From: Crocodylus rhombifer
Taxonomy: Eukaryota; Chordata; Crocodylia; Crocodylidae
Assembly (NCBI GenBank): GCA_038503035.1
Contig: JAVSML010024349.1
Coordinates: 186,001 to 250,000 of the forward strand
Direction of reading: 5' to 3'
DNA: 64,000 nucleotides
A model generated the notes under the pieces. The model made no database searches and had not been told where the DNA came from. It worked only from the letters and a program-made list of their open reading frames with translations. Shown one piece after another: positions 47,851-60,700 of this stretch. Numbering within the stretch: position 1 is the first letter of the stretch; each line of letters starts with the position of its first letter. Made by a program: the position numbers and the translations under genes.

Positions 47851-48929
47851 CACAAACTATTTTTATTTACTTATTTTTTATTATAACTTCTGAAATTTTA
47901 ACATTTACCCCCTTTGGGACTTTCTGAAGAGGAAAATAATTTATCATTTTGTACAATAGTTATTAGTATATGACAAAGTTCTGTATATGGAATGTGGTAA
48001 GGGCTTGCGGGGAATACATTGTTGTGGAATAAAGAAAGTGCCATAATGCATGTGCTGGAGAGGGCCACGTTAAAGTTGTTCAGGCAACTTTTATTTTGTA
48101 TTTCCTGACTTTTGCAGGTCATTAGAACTCGTAAGCTTTATTTACAGAGTTTTATTAGAAATATTATGGTTGAAAGCACAAATAAACAAGAACCCTATTC
48201 TAGAAATTCCATTATGGAATTAAAGCAACTGTTAGCAGTAAGAGGCTGTTATCTTCTATGTGGCTGTGCCACTAGAAGTGGGTGGAGATGTTTGGCTTTT
48301 TCATCAGGTGGTTCACAGCTTTTTGCTAGACTGCAAAGAAATGTTGGGACCAGGAACACTGGGATTAATCTAGGGTCTGTATGGACAAGTTCTCTAATAG
48401 TTAGATCCTTCTATTCACCTTCCCCTAGCTTCTGTGTAGTCCACTTTGCTTCTTCCCCTATTCTACTGTTGTCTTCTAAAGGCCTTTGTTCCTGCTTCTA
48501 TCCCGTCTTCAACCCTATAAATCTCCCTTTCTCTAATTCCCTCTTTTTCCTCCATACTGTCTGGACAGCAGTAGAAATATTGAGACCACAGGAATCATAT
48601 TGTGCATTTGGTGCCACAAGAGCCCACAGGGACTGGAAACAGCAATTATATGAAATATCAGCTCAGCCCTTATAAGCTCTGGTAGTGTATACTCAGCCTC
48701 TGGTAAGGTGGTGTATGTACCATCTGTTTCTTTCATAGGAACTGCAAAATTTTCTGTGCTTCATGGTCCAGCTTCAAAGAATTTAGCTGCTGGAATCAAT
48801 TGTTGAACACCTGTGAAATGAGATTTTTCACAGAGTAATAATTTGGTTCACTAGATAGTTGTTTTTGTTTAAGATTACAAAAAATAACTTGTACTAGGGT
48901 ACTGCCCTTTAACAACTTTGCATCTGTGC

Positions 48930-49216
48930 TCCTATGGGCCAGCACAGGGTGTTTGCGGTGTGTGGCACTGTGCCAGATCAGCCTTGTGTGCTAGCTCCAG
49001 TGTGACCCAACCAGCCCAGCCCTGGATCCAGTGTGCTCAGCCTATCTGGCATGGGTGTCACATTCAGTAAGTGCCCCAGACCCAACCCCCTGTGCTGCGT
49101 GGAGCATGTGTGGTGCTGGTGTGAAGCACATGCCTCATGCACTACATGGGATTTGTCTTGAGACCCATAGACCAGATCATATGGCTCCGTGGACCAGAAG
49201 TTTGACACCTGCTGTA
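48930..49216. mobile_element. hAT-like fragment, right end only
   Basis: The right end, reversed, is CAGGTGTCAAACTTCTGGTCC, a typical hAT-type end with an inward CTGGTC motif as in 36023-36355. The left end cannot be placed. GC-richer than its surroundings. Confidence 0.5.
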
Positions 49217-51542
49217 GTGGATCTAGAAAACCAAACAGTAGTAAATGCTTTTAAACACAGGGGAAAAAACATTTTTCTTAACCTGATTTTGGAGATGACT
49301 GAATTGCTTAAGCTAAAATTTTCCAGAGAATTTCATCCTGAAGCAGATGCCTCAGGATGGAAAAATTTAGCTCTCGGTTAAAATCTGGCAAAAACAAAAC
49401 AGAAAACAGGGTGTTTATATTTGAAAGTGTCAAGTGATCTTAACTGTTGGTGGTGCTCTATTTTATATAACACAATATTTGGAAAAAATACGTAGCTGAA
49501 TAAATTTAAAGACGAGGTATACAATTAGCTTTTAAAGGACTGCCTTGAAAGGTTACTTAAAGCAGAGTTTGTTTCCAGAATTTCTGAATACTGAAGTGAG
49601 CTCATAGCTGATGCAAAAAAAATCTTCCAGAAAGAAACCTCTTAGATTATTTATTTTATTCACTCATCTATTCATTTATTTTAATTTTTTTAACCAGTCA
49701 TCATTACAGACTTATTTCCCTGAAAGTTTTCCTTTGTGGTACAGGTCACATGTGTGCTTATAGTCAAACTGAAGTAGTTTAGATTAGAATACAAGTGTGA
49801 ACTTTTTAGTTCTCTAATAGAAAACATCAGTTAACCTTTAGATGCAAGTGACTAGTGTGAATCACTGCTTCACTGCTTAAGTTTTAATGTATTCAATTAA
49901 ATGAGAGAGGTTCTGTCAGTCACCTTTTCACTTTATAGGAAAATGATTTGAGCTTTTTCATAGTGAGATTCTTTAAGTCCTAATCAAAATGAATTATCTT
50001 GTTGGGCCAGGATTTTGAGAAGTTTGTTCCTAATATTAAGAATCTACTTAGGTAGCTTAGTTTTTCAAAGTGTTGAAATCCAGTAGTTTCCATTCACATA
50101 GCCCTGTCTCTCAAGCTTTAAAACTTTGGAAAAAGTAGTATTTTACATTTCTTATGTTAATAGATACAAATCTAATCACTTAACCATGACTTCTGCCATA
50201 TTTTCAAGTAGCTAAATAATGTAATGCTACTTTAAAATTACCCAGTCTCCAAATGTAAAGATTGCCCTACTTGCCTTCATGCAGAATTATATTTTCATAC
50301 TCATTTGATTTGACATATAACAGTTAATGCCAGAAGTTGTCATGATCCTGCAGAGTAATCCAGAAAAGGATTTTACTTAGGAGAGCAAAATACATTTTAC
50401 TTTAATTGGGGTCTTTAAGTTTGACAGCAAAAGAAGTAGCTTTCATAATTTTGAATGCAATTATAATCTTATTGGCATGGGAAATGAGTGTTTTTGCTGC
50501 AAACTTTGTATTTTTTCCAGACAAAAATGTTGAAATTCAGAAAATGTAACAATATTTGTCTTTCTCCCTAAATTTAATCTGTAGGGGATGAATCTTCCTA
50601 TTCAGATACTGCATTTATTAAGTGCACAAGTGTATTTGGTGCTAGATGGACAAAGAGAGCATCATAGATACTTAATGAGTTTAGTTTTAAGCACAAAAAT
50701 TCTAAGATGGAGGAGGAGGTAACGTTAAAAGCAAAAACATGAGGTAAGCTAATGGTACTGCACATGTTCCTTGCTTGATATTTTTTCTTTTTTTTGTATG
50801 GGTGGGTGGTTCAGAGAAGAAGATTGTAAAATAGATTAGTAATATTGGCATAAGGAAGGAAGGAGCAATAGAGATGACAGTGAAAGTGGGTAAAAGGAAG
50901 GGCAGCAATGTTGGGAGTACTGTGGTTGGAGAGGATATAGCCCAAAGAGGACTCAAGTTTGGGTAATGTTTTTGATATCTGCTGCTGTTGCTGGCAAGTT
51001 TGATTTCTGGTAAATAAATGGGGAGATAGGAGAAAATTCAGAACCTGCCAGCTTTCCCAATGCTGGCTGTTGCTGAGAGCATGGAGGAGTTTCAGAGGAC
51101 CTGGGCCTTTCATACTCTGCTGGTCAAGCTTCCTCCAATTCTGCAATAGTGCTTGTGAAGTGTGGGATTTCAGAGGCAATGCATCTTGGTCCAGTGCAAG
51201 GCATTGTAGACAGCTGTTTTGTTTAGAGCAACGTAATCTTGAAATAAACTTCATCTTGTTGAATTTTCAGAAATACCTGCATAAAACTAAAAACAACAGA
51301 ACACAAGAATCCTTGTGTTAATCTCTGACAAATGCAATCTGGGTTAAATAACACATGATTAGGGAATTTGTTAGCAAGGAAGGATTGAAATAGAGCTCTC
51401 TGCAGGGGACTGTAAGGCTTTTGATTCAATCTGAAATGAGCATCTTGTCTAGAAGTGGGTAGTAACTTACCATTCATAGAACTTTCAGCTGTAAGTTTGT
51501 TCTGCAAAGTATGTGAGCTCTAAGTCTCTTTGACTTTTTGGA

Positions 51543-52660
51543 TGTTTCTATGCTAGATGCTTTACTTGAGATTAGAATAAATTATTGCATGGTGAGCGCT
51601 ATTGTCAACACATGCAGATGCTTACTGCACAATAATTTACTCTAATCTTGAGTAAGTTTGCTACCTTTAAATACAAATAGATTTACTCAGGAGTAATTAA
51701 TGAGCAGTACAGCATGTGTAGACAGCTGACTGGGAGCAAATTTGCTTCCAGGAAGCAAGGGGAGGGAAATTACTACTTGCCTTCAGGAGATGCCTGCTGC
51801 TGGCGCAGGCTCCATCACTGGAGCCTGGGTGGGGACAATGTCCTCTTACTCCCAGCCCCTGCTCAGCAGTTGTGGAGCAGAGGCTGGGAGCTCCCTGAAC
51901 GGAGAGTGTTCCCCCAGCGTAGAGCATGGGACAGCTCCTGGCCAGCTGTGGGCTGTGCAGGGAAGTCTGCATGTGCATGGGTGGGGACTGTCCCATTTTA
52001 GGTAGTCCCTAGCCAACTCTGGACTTTATGTGCAGCCCAGGACTTGCTGGGAACTGTCCCGGTCAGAAGTTGGTCTCATCCCCATGCCCTGATCGCATGA
52101 TTGAGGTGCGTGGCGTGGGAGGGGTGGCTCCCAGCCCCCTGCCCTAATCTGCTTGTGGGGCAGTGAGTCCCTGGCTTGGCAAGGATTCCCTAGCTAGCTC
52201 ACTGCTAGCTGCCCAACTGGTGGATTGGGGCAGGGGGCTGGGACCTGCTCCAACCCTGCAGCTCTTTCCAAGCCCCCTGCCCCCGGTCAGGGAGCCTGGA
52301 CCAAGAGCTCCTCCTGCTGCTGGGGCAGGGGGAAATTGTCCCTGCCTGGACTCCGGCAGCAGAGCCCGCCTTGGCAGCAGGCAGCTCCTGGGGGTAGGAA
52401 GCAATGTCCCAGCCAGGAGACAGCTGTCTCTTGGCCTTGTGCTCCTTGCCAGCCCCTGGGCTAGCACCCAGGAGAAGCCTAGAGCTCTCTGGGGGCAGAG
52501 CAAGGCCAGCAGGGGTGGGAGCAGACTGCTGACATGAGCAGCAAATCTACTCCTGCTTCCCTGCATATGTAGATGCCTGCCCAGGGTGGGTTTACTAGTC
52601 TAGGGTAAATTACTTTAGAGTAAACCCACCATGTAGCACTTGCATATATAGACACACCCA
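51543..52660. mobile_element. GC-rich mobile element with inverted ends (about 1.1 kb)
   Basis: The left side carries TTTCTATGCTAGATGC and TTACTCTAATCTTGAGTAA; the right side, reversed, carries GTGTGTCTATATATGCAAG and GGGTTTACTCTAAAG. A related GTGTCTACA-type phrase recurs inside both arms. The interior is GC-rich, with open frames on both strands and an inverted repeat around 52160-52215 (GGGCAGTGAG against CTCACTG...CTGCCC). It is probably a MITE-like transposon; the superfamily is not determined. Confidence 0.5.
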
Positions 52661-54364
52661 GTGGCTCTTAAAGGAACAGACCAGTTTGTTACAGAAGCTG
52701 TAACTGGTACCTCTACATTGCAGACTGAAGCCTAATGTGGAAATATCTGAGCTATTTTCACATAAGCTAGCCTGAGTACCAAAAACAATCTAGCTACAGC
52801 AGCATAGAGTTATGTATAGGCTCACTCTACCCTAAAAGCTGGTAAACTAACCTGTGTGGCGCTCCATGTTGCTGAAGCTAGACTGCTTCCGGTTTCTGAT
52901 CTAGTTTATCTGTGGTACACTTAAGTCAGTGGTCATCAATTTACTTCACTCCTCTTTACAGAGATGAACATTGAGAGGGAGATAAAATCCTATGAATTGC
53001 ACAGATGTGGCTGAATAGAGAGATTGCATTCTAGCATTTGACTTAGTAATATGAAGTGGGTAATGTTTCTTTAAAATGGTTAGTCTAGGTGATGTGCTTA
53101 ACATGTACTCTCTTAAATTATCCTGTAGTAGTTTACATGATATTTTTAGTGCAGTCTTCTAATCTACAGTTACATTAAGGGTGTAACATTTACTATCATA
53201 GGAGTATGCCAAGTTATAAATAGTGGTAGCTGGCTTATTAACTTTAATATATTATGTAGTTCTTTGCAGCCACTCTTTTGTTAGCACAGCGAATTCTGTG
53301 ATAGAATGACATAAATTATGAGTAAAGGAAACGTATTCTGAAGTGGATGTAGTTAGTATTTGTGTTGCGAGGTTGACACGACTTATCATTCTACTTCTGT
53401 AGGAATTCTTGCCAGGAGCCCTAGTGTTTCATGCATAGATGAAGTCAGCAGTCTACAGTTGTTTGAAGTGTTCTGCATTTGCCTACAATACTCTACAGCT
53501 TAGACATTTGGGAAGGTGCTGATAGGTGTTTTTTATTGTCTTTTATTTCCCAGTTACTGTTACTTGACACTTTTGTGTCTTTCAGACTAGGAAAAATGTG
53601 TGCAGTAAAGAAAAAACAACTTTTTACCAATAAATATTTTGCTAAATCTATTGCAAACCAAAATTTGCCAGACTGCTATATATCCTTGGTCTGTGTAACT
53701 ATATAAGCTAGATGCTAAACATGTCTTAAGACAACTTCAGAAACTTTGGTCTAGCTAGTAGGCTCATTCATTCTAAAAACTGTCTTTAATATGGGTTTCT
53801 CAAACTGTTTCATACGGCAGGCCATATATTAATAGTCTGAGGATCATATTCCATCCCAGTTGCGAACAACATTTCTGTGGAAACTAAAGTAATTTATTCC
53901 ATTGAGGAGAAGTAATGGACAAGTTGTTAATGTATTGTGTCTAAAGGCTTGATGTGGGGGTGTGGCGGGGGAGAGAGAGAGCATTAAGTAAGCAATATAT
54001 GACTTAATAGCTTTCCACAGACTCACATAAAATTGTCATGAGGATCTGCCCTTTAAAAAAGAACACCTGTAGTAGCCATGCAGAATTGCAACAGGCAAAT
54101 ATGTGTCATTGTTCAACTACTTTGGACCATTTGTAATTATAAGGTATTATAAGGTAAGATGTTGCTAATAGCTAGGGACTTCTAATGAGTCATACTGAAG
54201 TTGTCTGAAACTACAGAGAGCTGCCTTTTGGTGGGGTTCTACACCTAAATTGGCTGGGATTTACACTCTTGGGTACAGTGTCTTTCAGGGTACACTCAGG
54301 GGATGAGTTCTTCTGCCTCAGAGGCATCTCTGTGGTATCCCATAAAGTTCTGTTCTCTCCACTA

Positions 54365-55281
54365 AACCTTTAAGATGAGCCTAAAACAATTGTGGGTAGG
54401 TGTGAGGGCCCCCTGACACATGCCCACTTCCCCACCATGGCACATGCAGATGCAGGTGGTGGGCCCACCCCCTGTGGCATGCAGCTTTGGCTGAGTCCTG
54501 GGAGTTGCACATGGCAGCAGGGAGCTGTCCCAGCCTGTTGGTACGTGCCTTCGGACCAGACTGGGCTGGCTCTGTGCCAGCATGTGGGGCTTGTGGCATT
54601 GCAGGTGGGAGCCACGCACCATTGGGCCAAGCCAGGCTAGCTCCATGCTTCTGTGTGGGGCTTCCAGCAATCCAGTGTAATGGCAGGAGCCCCACATGGA
54701 GGCCCAGAGCCAGCCTGGCTTAGTGGTGCATGCTCCTAGGTGTAGTGCCAAGAGCCCCACATGATGGCATGGAACCAGTCTGTCTGGCCTGATGGCACGT
54801 GGCTCCTGGTCCACGCGTCATCAGGCTGGGCAGGCTCCATGCTGCCACTTGTGGCTTCCAGCACTCCTTCTGTGAGCCATGCGTTGTCGGGCTGGCCAGG
54901 TTGGCTCCATGCCAGCATGTGGGGCTGCCAGCACTGCAGCCTGGCGTGTGTGCCACTGGGCTGGTTCAGGTTGGCTCCATGCCTCCATGTAGGGCTCCCA
55001 GCACTGCCCCCACTCACCAGCTGTCCAGTCGCGTGCTATCGCACTCCGTGTTCCACATAGGTCTCCTAGCTGGAATGCCAGAAGCCCTATGGAAGTGGAG
55101 GCATGGAGCCCGCCTGGTCCAATGGTACGTGACCTCTGAAAGCCTGTGCCTCCTATCAGCTTTCAGAGGAGCAGCCACAGGTTGGTAATATTTTTATTTC
55201 TTTTTGGAGTAGCCCTGGGGGGCTGGTTAGAATGGCCTGGTGGGCTGGATGCAACCTGCATGCCTTATTTTGCCCACCCTA
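54365..55281. repeat. minisatellite-bearing interspersed repeat with inverted units
   Basis: Units of about 70 bases built on GGCTCCATGCC...GTGGGGCT begin at 54568, 54639, 54833, 54903 and 54973. Between and after them are units in the opposite orientation (near 54688, 54753 and 55070). The right edge, reversed, is TAGGGTGGGCAAAATAAGG, the same as the left edge of 37433-38290. Overlapping open frames on both strands (up to 150 codons) are products of the repeat. Confidence 0.75.
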
Positions 55282-55935
55282 CCTGTAGACTGTGAGTGGA
55301 GGGGAAGAGCAACCAACTGCTTGTCTCTGATGTGACAGGAGAGAAAGGGCTTTGCCCTCCTGCTCCAGTCCCTCCAGTAACAGGAGAATAGGAACAGTGG
55401 TTATTCCCCACACCTTTCCTAGACCAGGATCACTGCAGTCTCAGGATGATGCAAGGAGCAGGGGAAAGGGGAAAATGTCATGGCTAGAAATAAATAGCTA
55501 TACACAGCCACAATGATTATTGTTGGTAGAGTTTCAAAATAGGTGAGGATTGCTTTTTGTCATCTCCCCCACCCCCTTTAATGTAGATAAATGCCGAGAT
55601 CTGTTTCTCAGACTGCCATCAGACTCCACTATTGTTGCAGCTGTGTGAAATAGAAGCACTCACTGAAATTGAAATTCTTCATTGTTATAGAATTTACTGT
55701 GAACTGACAGGAGAAAAATTGGAATTTTTTAATGCTTGATTAGTTAATAAATGAAGAGGTGTGCGTATGTTACCCCAGAATGACAATTCCACAAGTTGGG
55801 AATGTCTTAAATGTCAAAAAAACCCCAAAACAAAAGAACACCACAGTCATATAAACAGTGATGGAGGGCATAAAGAGAATTTGATCTTTTTCATATTCAA
55901 TTTTACTTTGACAAATTGCTGCAATTAGTTTAGAC

Positions 55936-56465
55936 CAGGGGTTGGCAACCCCTGGCACAGGTGCCGAGCGTGGGACGCGCGGCCATTTTGCTCAGCAAGC
56001 TGTGGCCAGCCCCAGCTCCGGGTAGCCTGGGCTGCTCCCAGCTGGGCTTGCAGTGTCCCAGCTAACGGCTGGAAGCAGCCTGGGATCCCGGCTGGCAGCA
56101 GCTCCCCAGAGCTGGGGCCGGCTGCAGCCAGGAGGCTCCAAACGGCTGCGCTGGGCTCTGGCATCAGCTCTGCACTGGTGCATGTAGGCGTGCCTCAGAG
56201 CGGGCGGTGGGGGCAGGGGCTGAGGCAGCGCAGCCCCTCTCTCTACCCTGCTCCTGGCACAGGTGATGAGCCCGGGCTAGCAGTAGGGGCAGTAGGACTG
56301 CGGGGCAGGGGCTTTGGGTGGGGGGCACGGGGCACGGGCAGGGCATCTTGCCATGTACCCCTTGTCCTCGTTTTGTTTTTCTACCATGCCGGCACTCTGG
56401 CACCTTCCAAGGTAGGCATTGTGGTGTTTTTCAGTACTCTGGCCAAAAAATGTTGCCTACCCCTG
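55936..56465. mobile_element. non-autonomous hAT-type element (530 bp)
   Basis: The left end is CAGGGGTTGGCAACCCC and the right end, reversed, is CAGGGGTAGGCAACATT: inverted ends agreeing over about 14 bases with one mismatch. Flanks GTTTAGAC (55928-55935) and GTTTTGAC (56466-56473) match at 7 of 8. The interior is GC-rich, without transposase. The ends are close to those of 9252-9798. Confidence 0.85.
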
Positions 56466-57448
56466 GTTTTGACAAACTAGAACTAATATATTTTAAAATT
56501 CTGTAAAAAGGACCTATTTAAAAAAAAGAAGATTGTTTTGTATATAAAATATCTGTAACCTGAGTTGTTTATTATATATGAGGCTTATCACACTAATATA
56601 TTTTAAATTTGGCAATTGGAGCACTTCATACACTGCAGACACATTTGAATGAGAACAATTTCACAGAGGATAGTTTGACTGTTACTCTAGTACTTACTGC
56701 CATCTAGAGTCAGTTAGGTAATTCTGTTCTCAGTGCTTGTTAGACACATTTCTGTAGCTAATCAATTGTATCATTTGAAAATGAGTTTTATAACAGGGCC
56801 TACTTTTCACTTGGATATTTTTATGAAACTTAATGTTAGCGACCATATGTTTCCCTGGCAAGATAAATATCTCTCCTCTATCTTTTTCGCTTCTATTCTC
56901 TTTCTCCTACCCTCATATCCAGATAGATTTGATATTGTCAGGCTATTAAAAGAAAATTGAATATAAGCAGTAGGAAGAAAACCTCAAAGTGTTCTTAAAC
57001 TTGAATTCTACTGCTGGGTAAAAATGTAGCATTTCAAATACCACCAATTTGGATAGCATGTTTTAACTTGCAGACACTGGGCTTTTTTTTGTAACACAAT
57101 TATTTAAAGCAAGTTTTGTTAAATAAGTTTGGCTTTTGTTGATGTGTAAGTTAGTTTGCTATTTCTACCTCACTTGTTATGCTTTGACAAATAACAAACA
57201 AGTATACACTTCCTTTCGGATACCACTTCTCTGCTCTTTCACAATCTTAGAGAAATACTTGTTAAAATATTACTTTGCTAAATCACACACGTGCTTGCTT
57301 GCTCAGTGTTTCTCCACAGAATCCACTGTAAAAATTGTGTGCTTAAGCCCATGGCCAAAGAATAATTTTTGTGCAGTATCAGGCAATTAGTGTGCATTCA
57401 TTCCAGCAATGCATTTGTGCCTCCTTGTCTTCTTTTAATCATCCAAGA

Positions 57449-57718
57449 CAGCAATTCTCAACCTGTGGGTCACAAGAATATATGAAAGGGTTACAAACAA
57501 ACTTTAAAAATGGATTTTCTTTTAAAGGAGAAAAATGTGGGAAACCGGGGCTTTTGCCTAGCAGGCTGGCAGAGTTCTGGCCTGTGAGGGGCTGCTTGGG
57601 GTCCCCCCAGCCTCATACCCTGTTGGGCTAGGGCCTGGGGTCAGTGGGTCAGGAGTGAGGGGCACTGGGTTGGGACTGGCCATTGATGTTTACAAATGGG
57701 TCCTGGTACAAATCACTG
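57449..57718. mobile_element. hAT-like non-autonomous element (270 bp)
   Basis: The left end is CAGCAATTCTCAACCTGTGG and the right end, reversed, is CAGTGATTTGTACCAGG. Flanks ATCCAAGA (57441-57448) and ATCTAAGA (57719-57726) match at 7 of 8. No coding capacity. Confidence 0.75.
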
Positions 57719-60700
57719 ATCTAAGAGATGTCATCTTCCTTCCCTCTTCCTTTTGATATTTTTTTTGTAGATAGACCGTTTATCTCCAGTTAGTTTGAAA
57801 TGGGCATATTCTTTAGCTGCCGTGATTTCTGAGACACAACTTCACTCTTGTCCTTCTTTCTTTGTTATTGTCTACTTAAGGGGTAGTTTATCTGAATCCT
57901 TTTCAAAACTGCCAAACAAATTCTATGGGTTGATGCCTGCTAGGACTTGGACTTGCTCTCTAACTGCAAGCAAAAACAAAACCCAACTTTTGTCTTTCTG
58001 TGAATACTCTTGCAGGAGACAGCGTTGGCTCCCACGATCAACAGGTCTATAGATGTGGTATAAAGTTTACTGGGGAGAGATTTAACTTTTGGTATTTTCT
58101 TTTGGTCTGTGCCCTGCTCTGAATCTTGCTAGTGCAATAAACTAGAAGAAACTTAGTGTTGCATGATGTTTCTGGAGAGCTTAATCTCTTCTCTTGATCT
58201 TCTGAATCAGTTTGGGGTTCCTTAATCTCAGAACTTTTCCACATCTTAAAGCAAAAGCAGAGGAAGGTACAGAAGATACGAAAGCACCTGATTTTCACAG
58301 TGATCCTGAGGTGATGTAGCACGCGGTGAATTTCCTTTGCTATTACATAAGCAAAGCTTGGTTATTTAGAAAAGTCTGAAGTTACTTGTTGTCTTTTGAG
58401 AAAAAATGTAAAGATCATGCTAATATGGCTCAGGCGGTCTAAATGGATGGTACTGCATCAAGCCATGCTAAAAAGTAGCTGTTTCCTTGCTTTTAAAGGC
58501 CTCTTTCAGTCAAGTGATAGAAGCTGCAGATGCAGCAGTGATCTGAAACCTCTAGTACTGCTGTATGGAGTTTGATTTGCATCATCAATGTCCTTAAGGA
58601 GTTTCTAGTCTTCTGGGTCTGCAGAGGTAAAATCACATAGGAAAGGGGATGATTACTAACTAGTAACTCATGTTCTCCAAGTACATTTCTTTGTATAGAC
58701 CCACACTCTGATCCTTACCTACTACTTTGGAGACAAGCTGTAGGATGGTTAGGAGGAGTAGGGTAGAGCTACCTCCTGGGATGTTAGGCTTAAGGAATTT
58801 GTATGCATTCCCATTTGCCTATAACACAAGTCAGAATGGATCAGTGACTCTGTGCTTAGCCTAGTGAAGGCAGTGGAGACCAAAGATAGTGAAATAATTT
58901 AGTCAAGGGAAAACAGACTTTTTGTTGTTGTTTATTTCTATTTTTTAAACTTGGCCACAATCTTTGCAGCTCTACAATTGTAAACAAAAGCTTACTTGTA
59001 TTTAATTCCTTTTCCTGCAAGGGTTTGTGATCTATTTCTAAAATAACTGTCAAACAAGTCTCTGGATTAATTAACAGTTGTAGTATAATTTCATGCTTTT
59101 TATTTTTAAAAAATGTATTTTTTTCTGCTTATAATTGAACTGCAAAATGTTATGTTGCAGTGTAGGTATTACAGTTCAATTGGATGCTAAAATTCTTATT
59201 GTGTTAGTATTGTAACCTGCCAAAAAGGAGATTAATATTATACTTTGGAGGTCCTGTTTGAATAGCAGTAAAATATGTCCTTCTGTTGGGGAAGAAACAG
59301 AGGGTATTTGATAATTGAAGTTTGGTATTTGGCAGGGAGGTACAGCCCATTCTGCCTGTAGATCAGGAGAATGGTGGGTGCAGTCTGGCATTTTGAGGGT
59401 ATAACAAAGTGAGCGGGCTGTCATTGGAATTAGAGAGAATTTGCACCAGCAGTAATTAGGGCGTAGTTACAAGGGAACACTCTGGAAAGTTCATTTGTTT
59501 CGAATTGAAAATGGATTAGTTAAACTGCATTAAATCTGTGGGCACATGCCCGATGCCTGCTCTGATGTGTGCTTATTAGTGCACGTTGGAGCAGACTTGA
59601 TTTAATGGAGTCTGCTGGAGCATGCTCCAGCAGCCTCAGCATCATGTATATTCAGCATTCCTTCACTACAAAATGACAGTGGGGGTACTGTAACTAAAGC
59701 TTATCGAATAGGCTTTAGGTAAAGCGCCTCCACTGCTTTTTTGAAGTCCGGGAGGCTAAGTACATGAGACACTGTGGGCACTTCAATTAGAGCAGCTCCT
59801 GAGAACTGCTATAATTAAAGTGCCTTCCCCCCCCTTGACCCCAGAGCATGTGTAAAGTTTCCCTCATTCACTATTAAAGTATCTTTAATTTGCTTTAAAT
59901 TTGCTTAAAGTAAATGAAGTTAAATGAAATGAATTCATCTTTGAATGAGTGTCCACATGGGGCTTTTCATGTGACTTAACTAATCCTCTTTAAAAGTTAA
60001 TTTGGATTAATTTTTTTGGGTGTCCCAAAGTGTATGAGTTAATGATAAAATGTGCCTGTGAATTCTTAATGGGCTGGTCTCATCCTCCCCTGCAACATGC
60101 ACTAAAACATCTTTGTAGCATATTTGTTTCTGTCTTAGTTGACTTGCATTTGATTAAGTTATCATGCCTTAAACATTTCATGTAATTATCTACATGTAAT
60201 TTTTTATGTCGAATCACAAAACATCACTTTAAGTAAAAAATGGGAAGTAAGGTAAAGGAAAATTTAGCACTTTATTCAGGAAAAGTTCTATGAAGGTTCA
60301 TCCCTGAATTTTCCTATCTGTTAGTTTTCCACAAACATATGTTTTGTATTTTGTGCAGCCATTATTGTATAACCAGTATATTAAAGTTAGAATCAAGCAG
60401 TCAAAAGTTAGGTGACACCACAGGTAAGATTGCCTTAATTTATGGTAAATATGGATTACAATGCAATACATAATTGTATAATATTTTTTCCATACCTCTG
60501 GGCTGGCTGCTTCTTCCCCTTCCCCCTCACTTTCTCACTGACAGCCCCAGAGCTGGGAAGGAAGCATGCGGCAGGGGAGAGGGGCGGTTCGGCTGCTGGA
60601 TCATCCCTGTCTGTTGGCCAGGGCCAGTGGCGGCAGACTGTAGCCTGCACCTCCCCAATGCTCCCCAACCCAACAAATGAACATCTGTTGTGATGGGTGA

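Noticed and set aside
54362..55188. Open frames up to 150 codons
   Set aside because: They follow the 70-bp minisatellite units on both strands and have no independent coding evidence.
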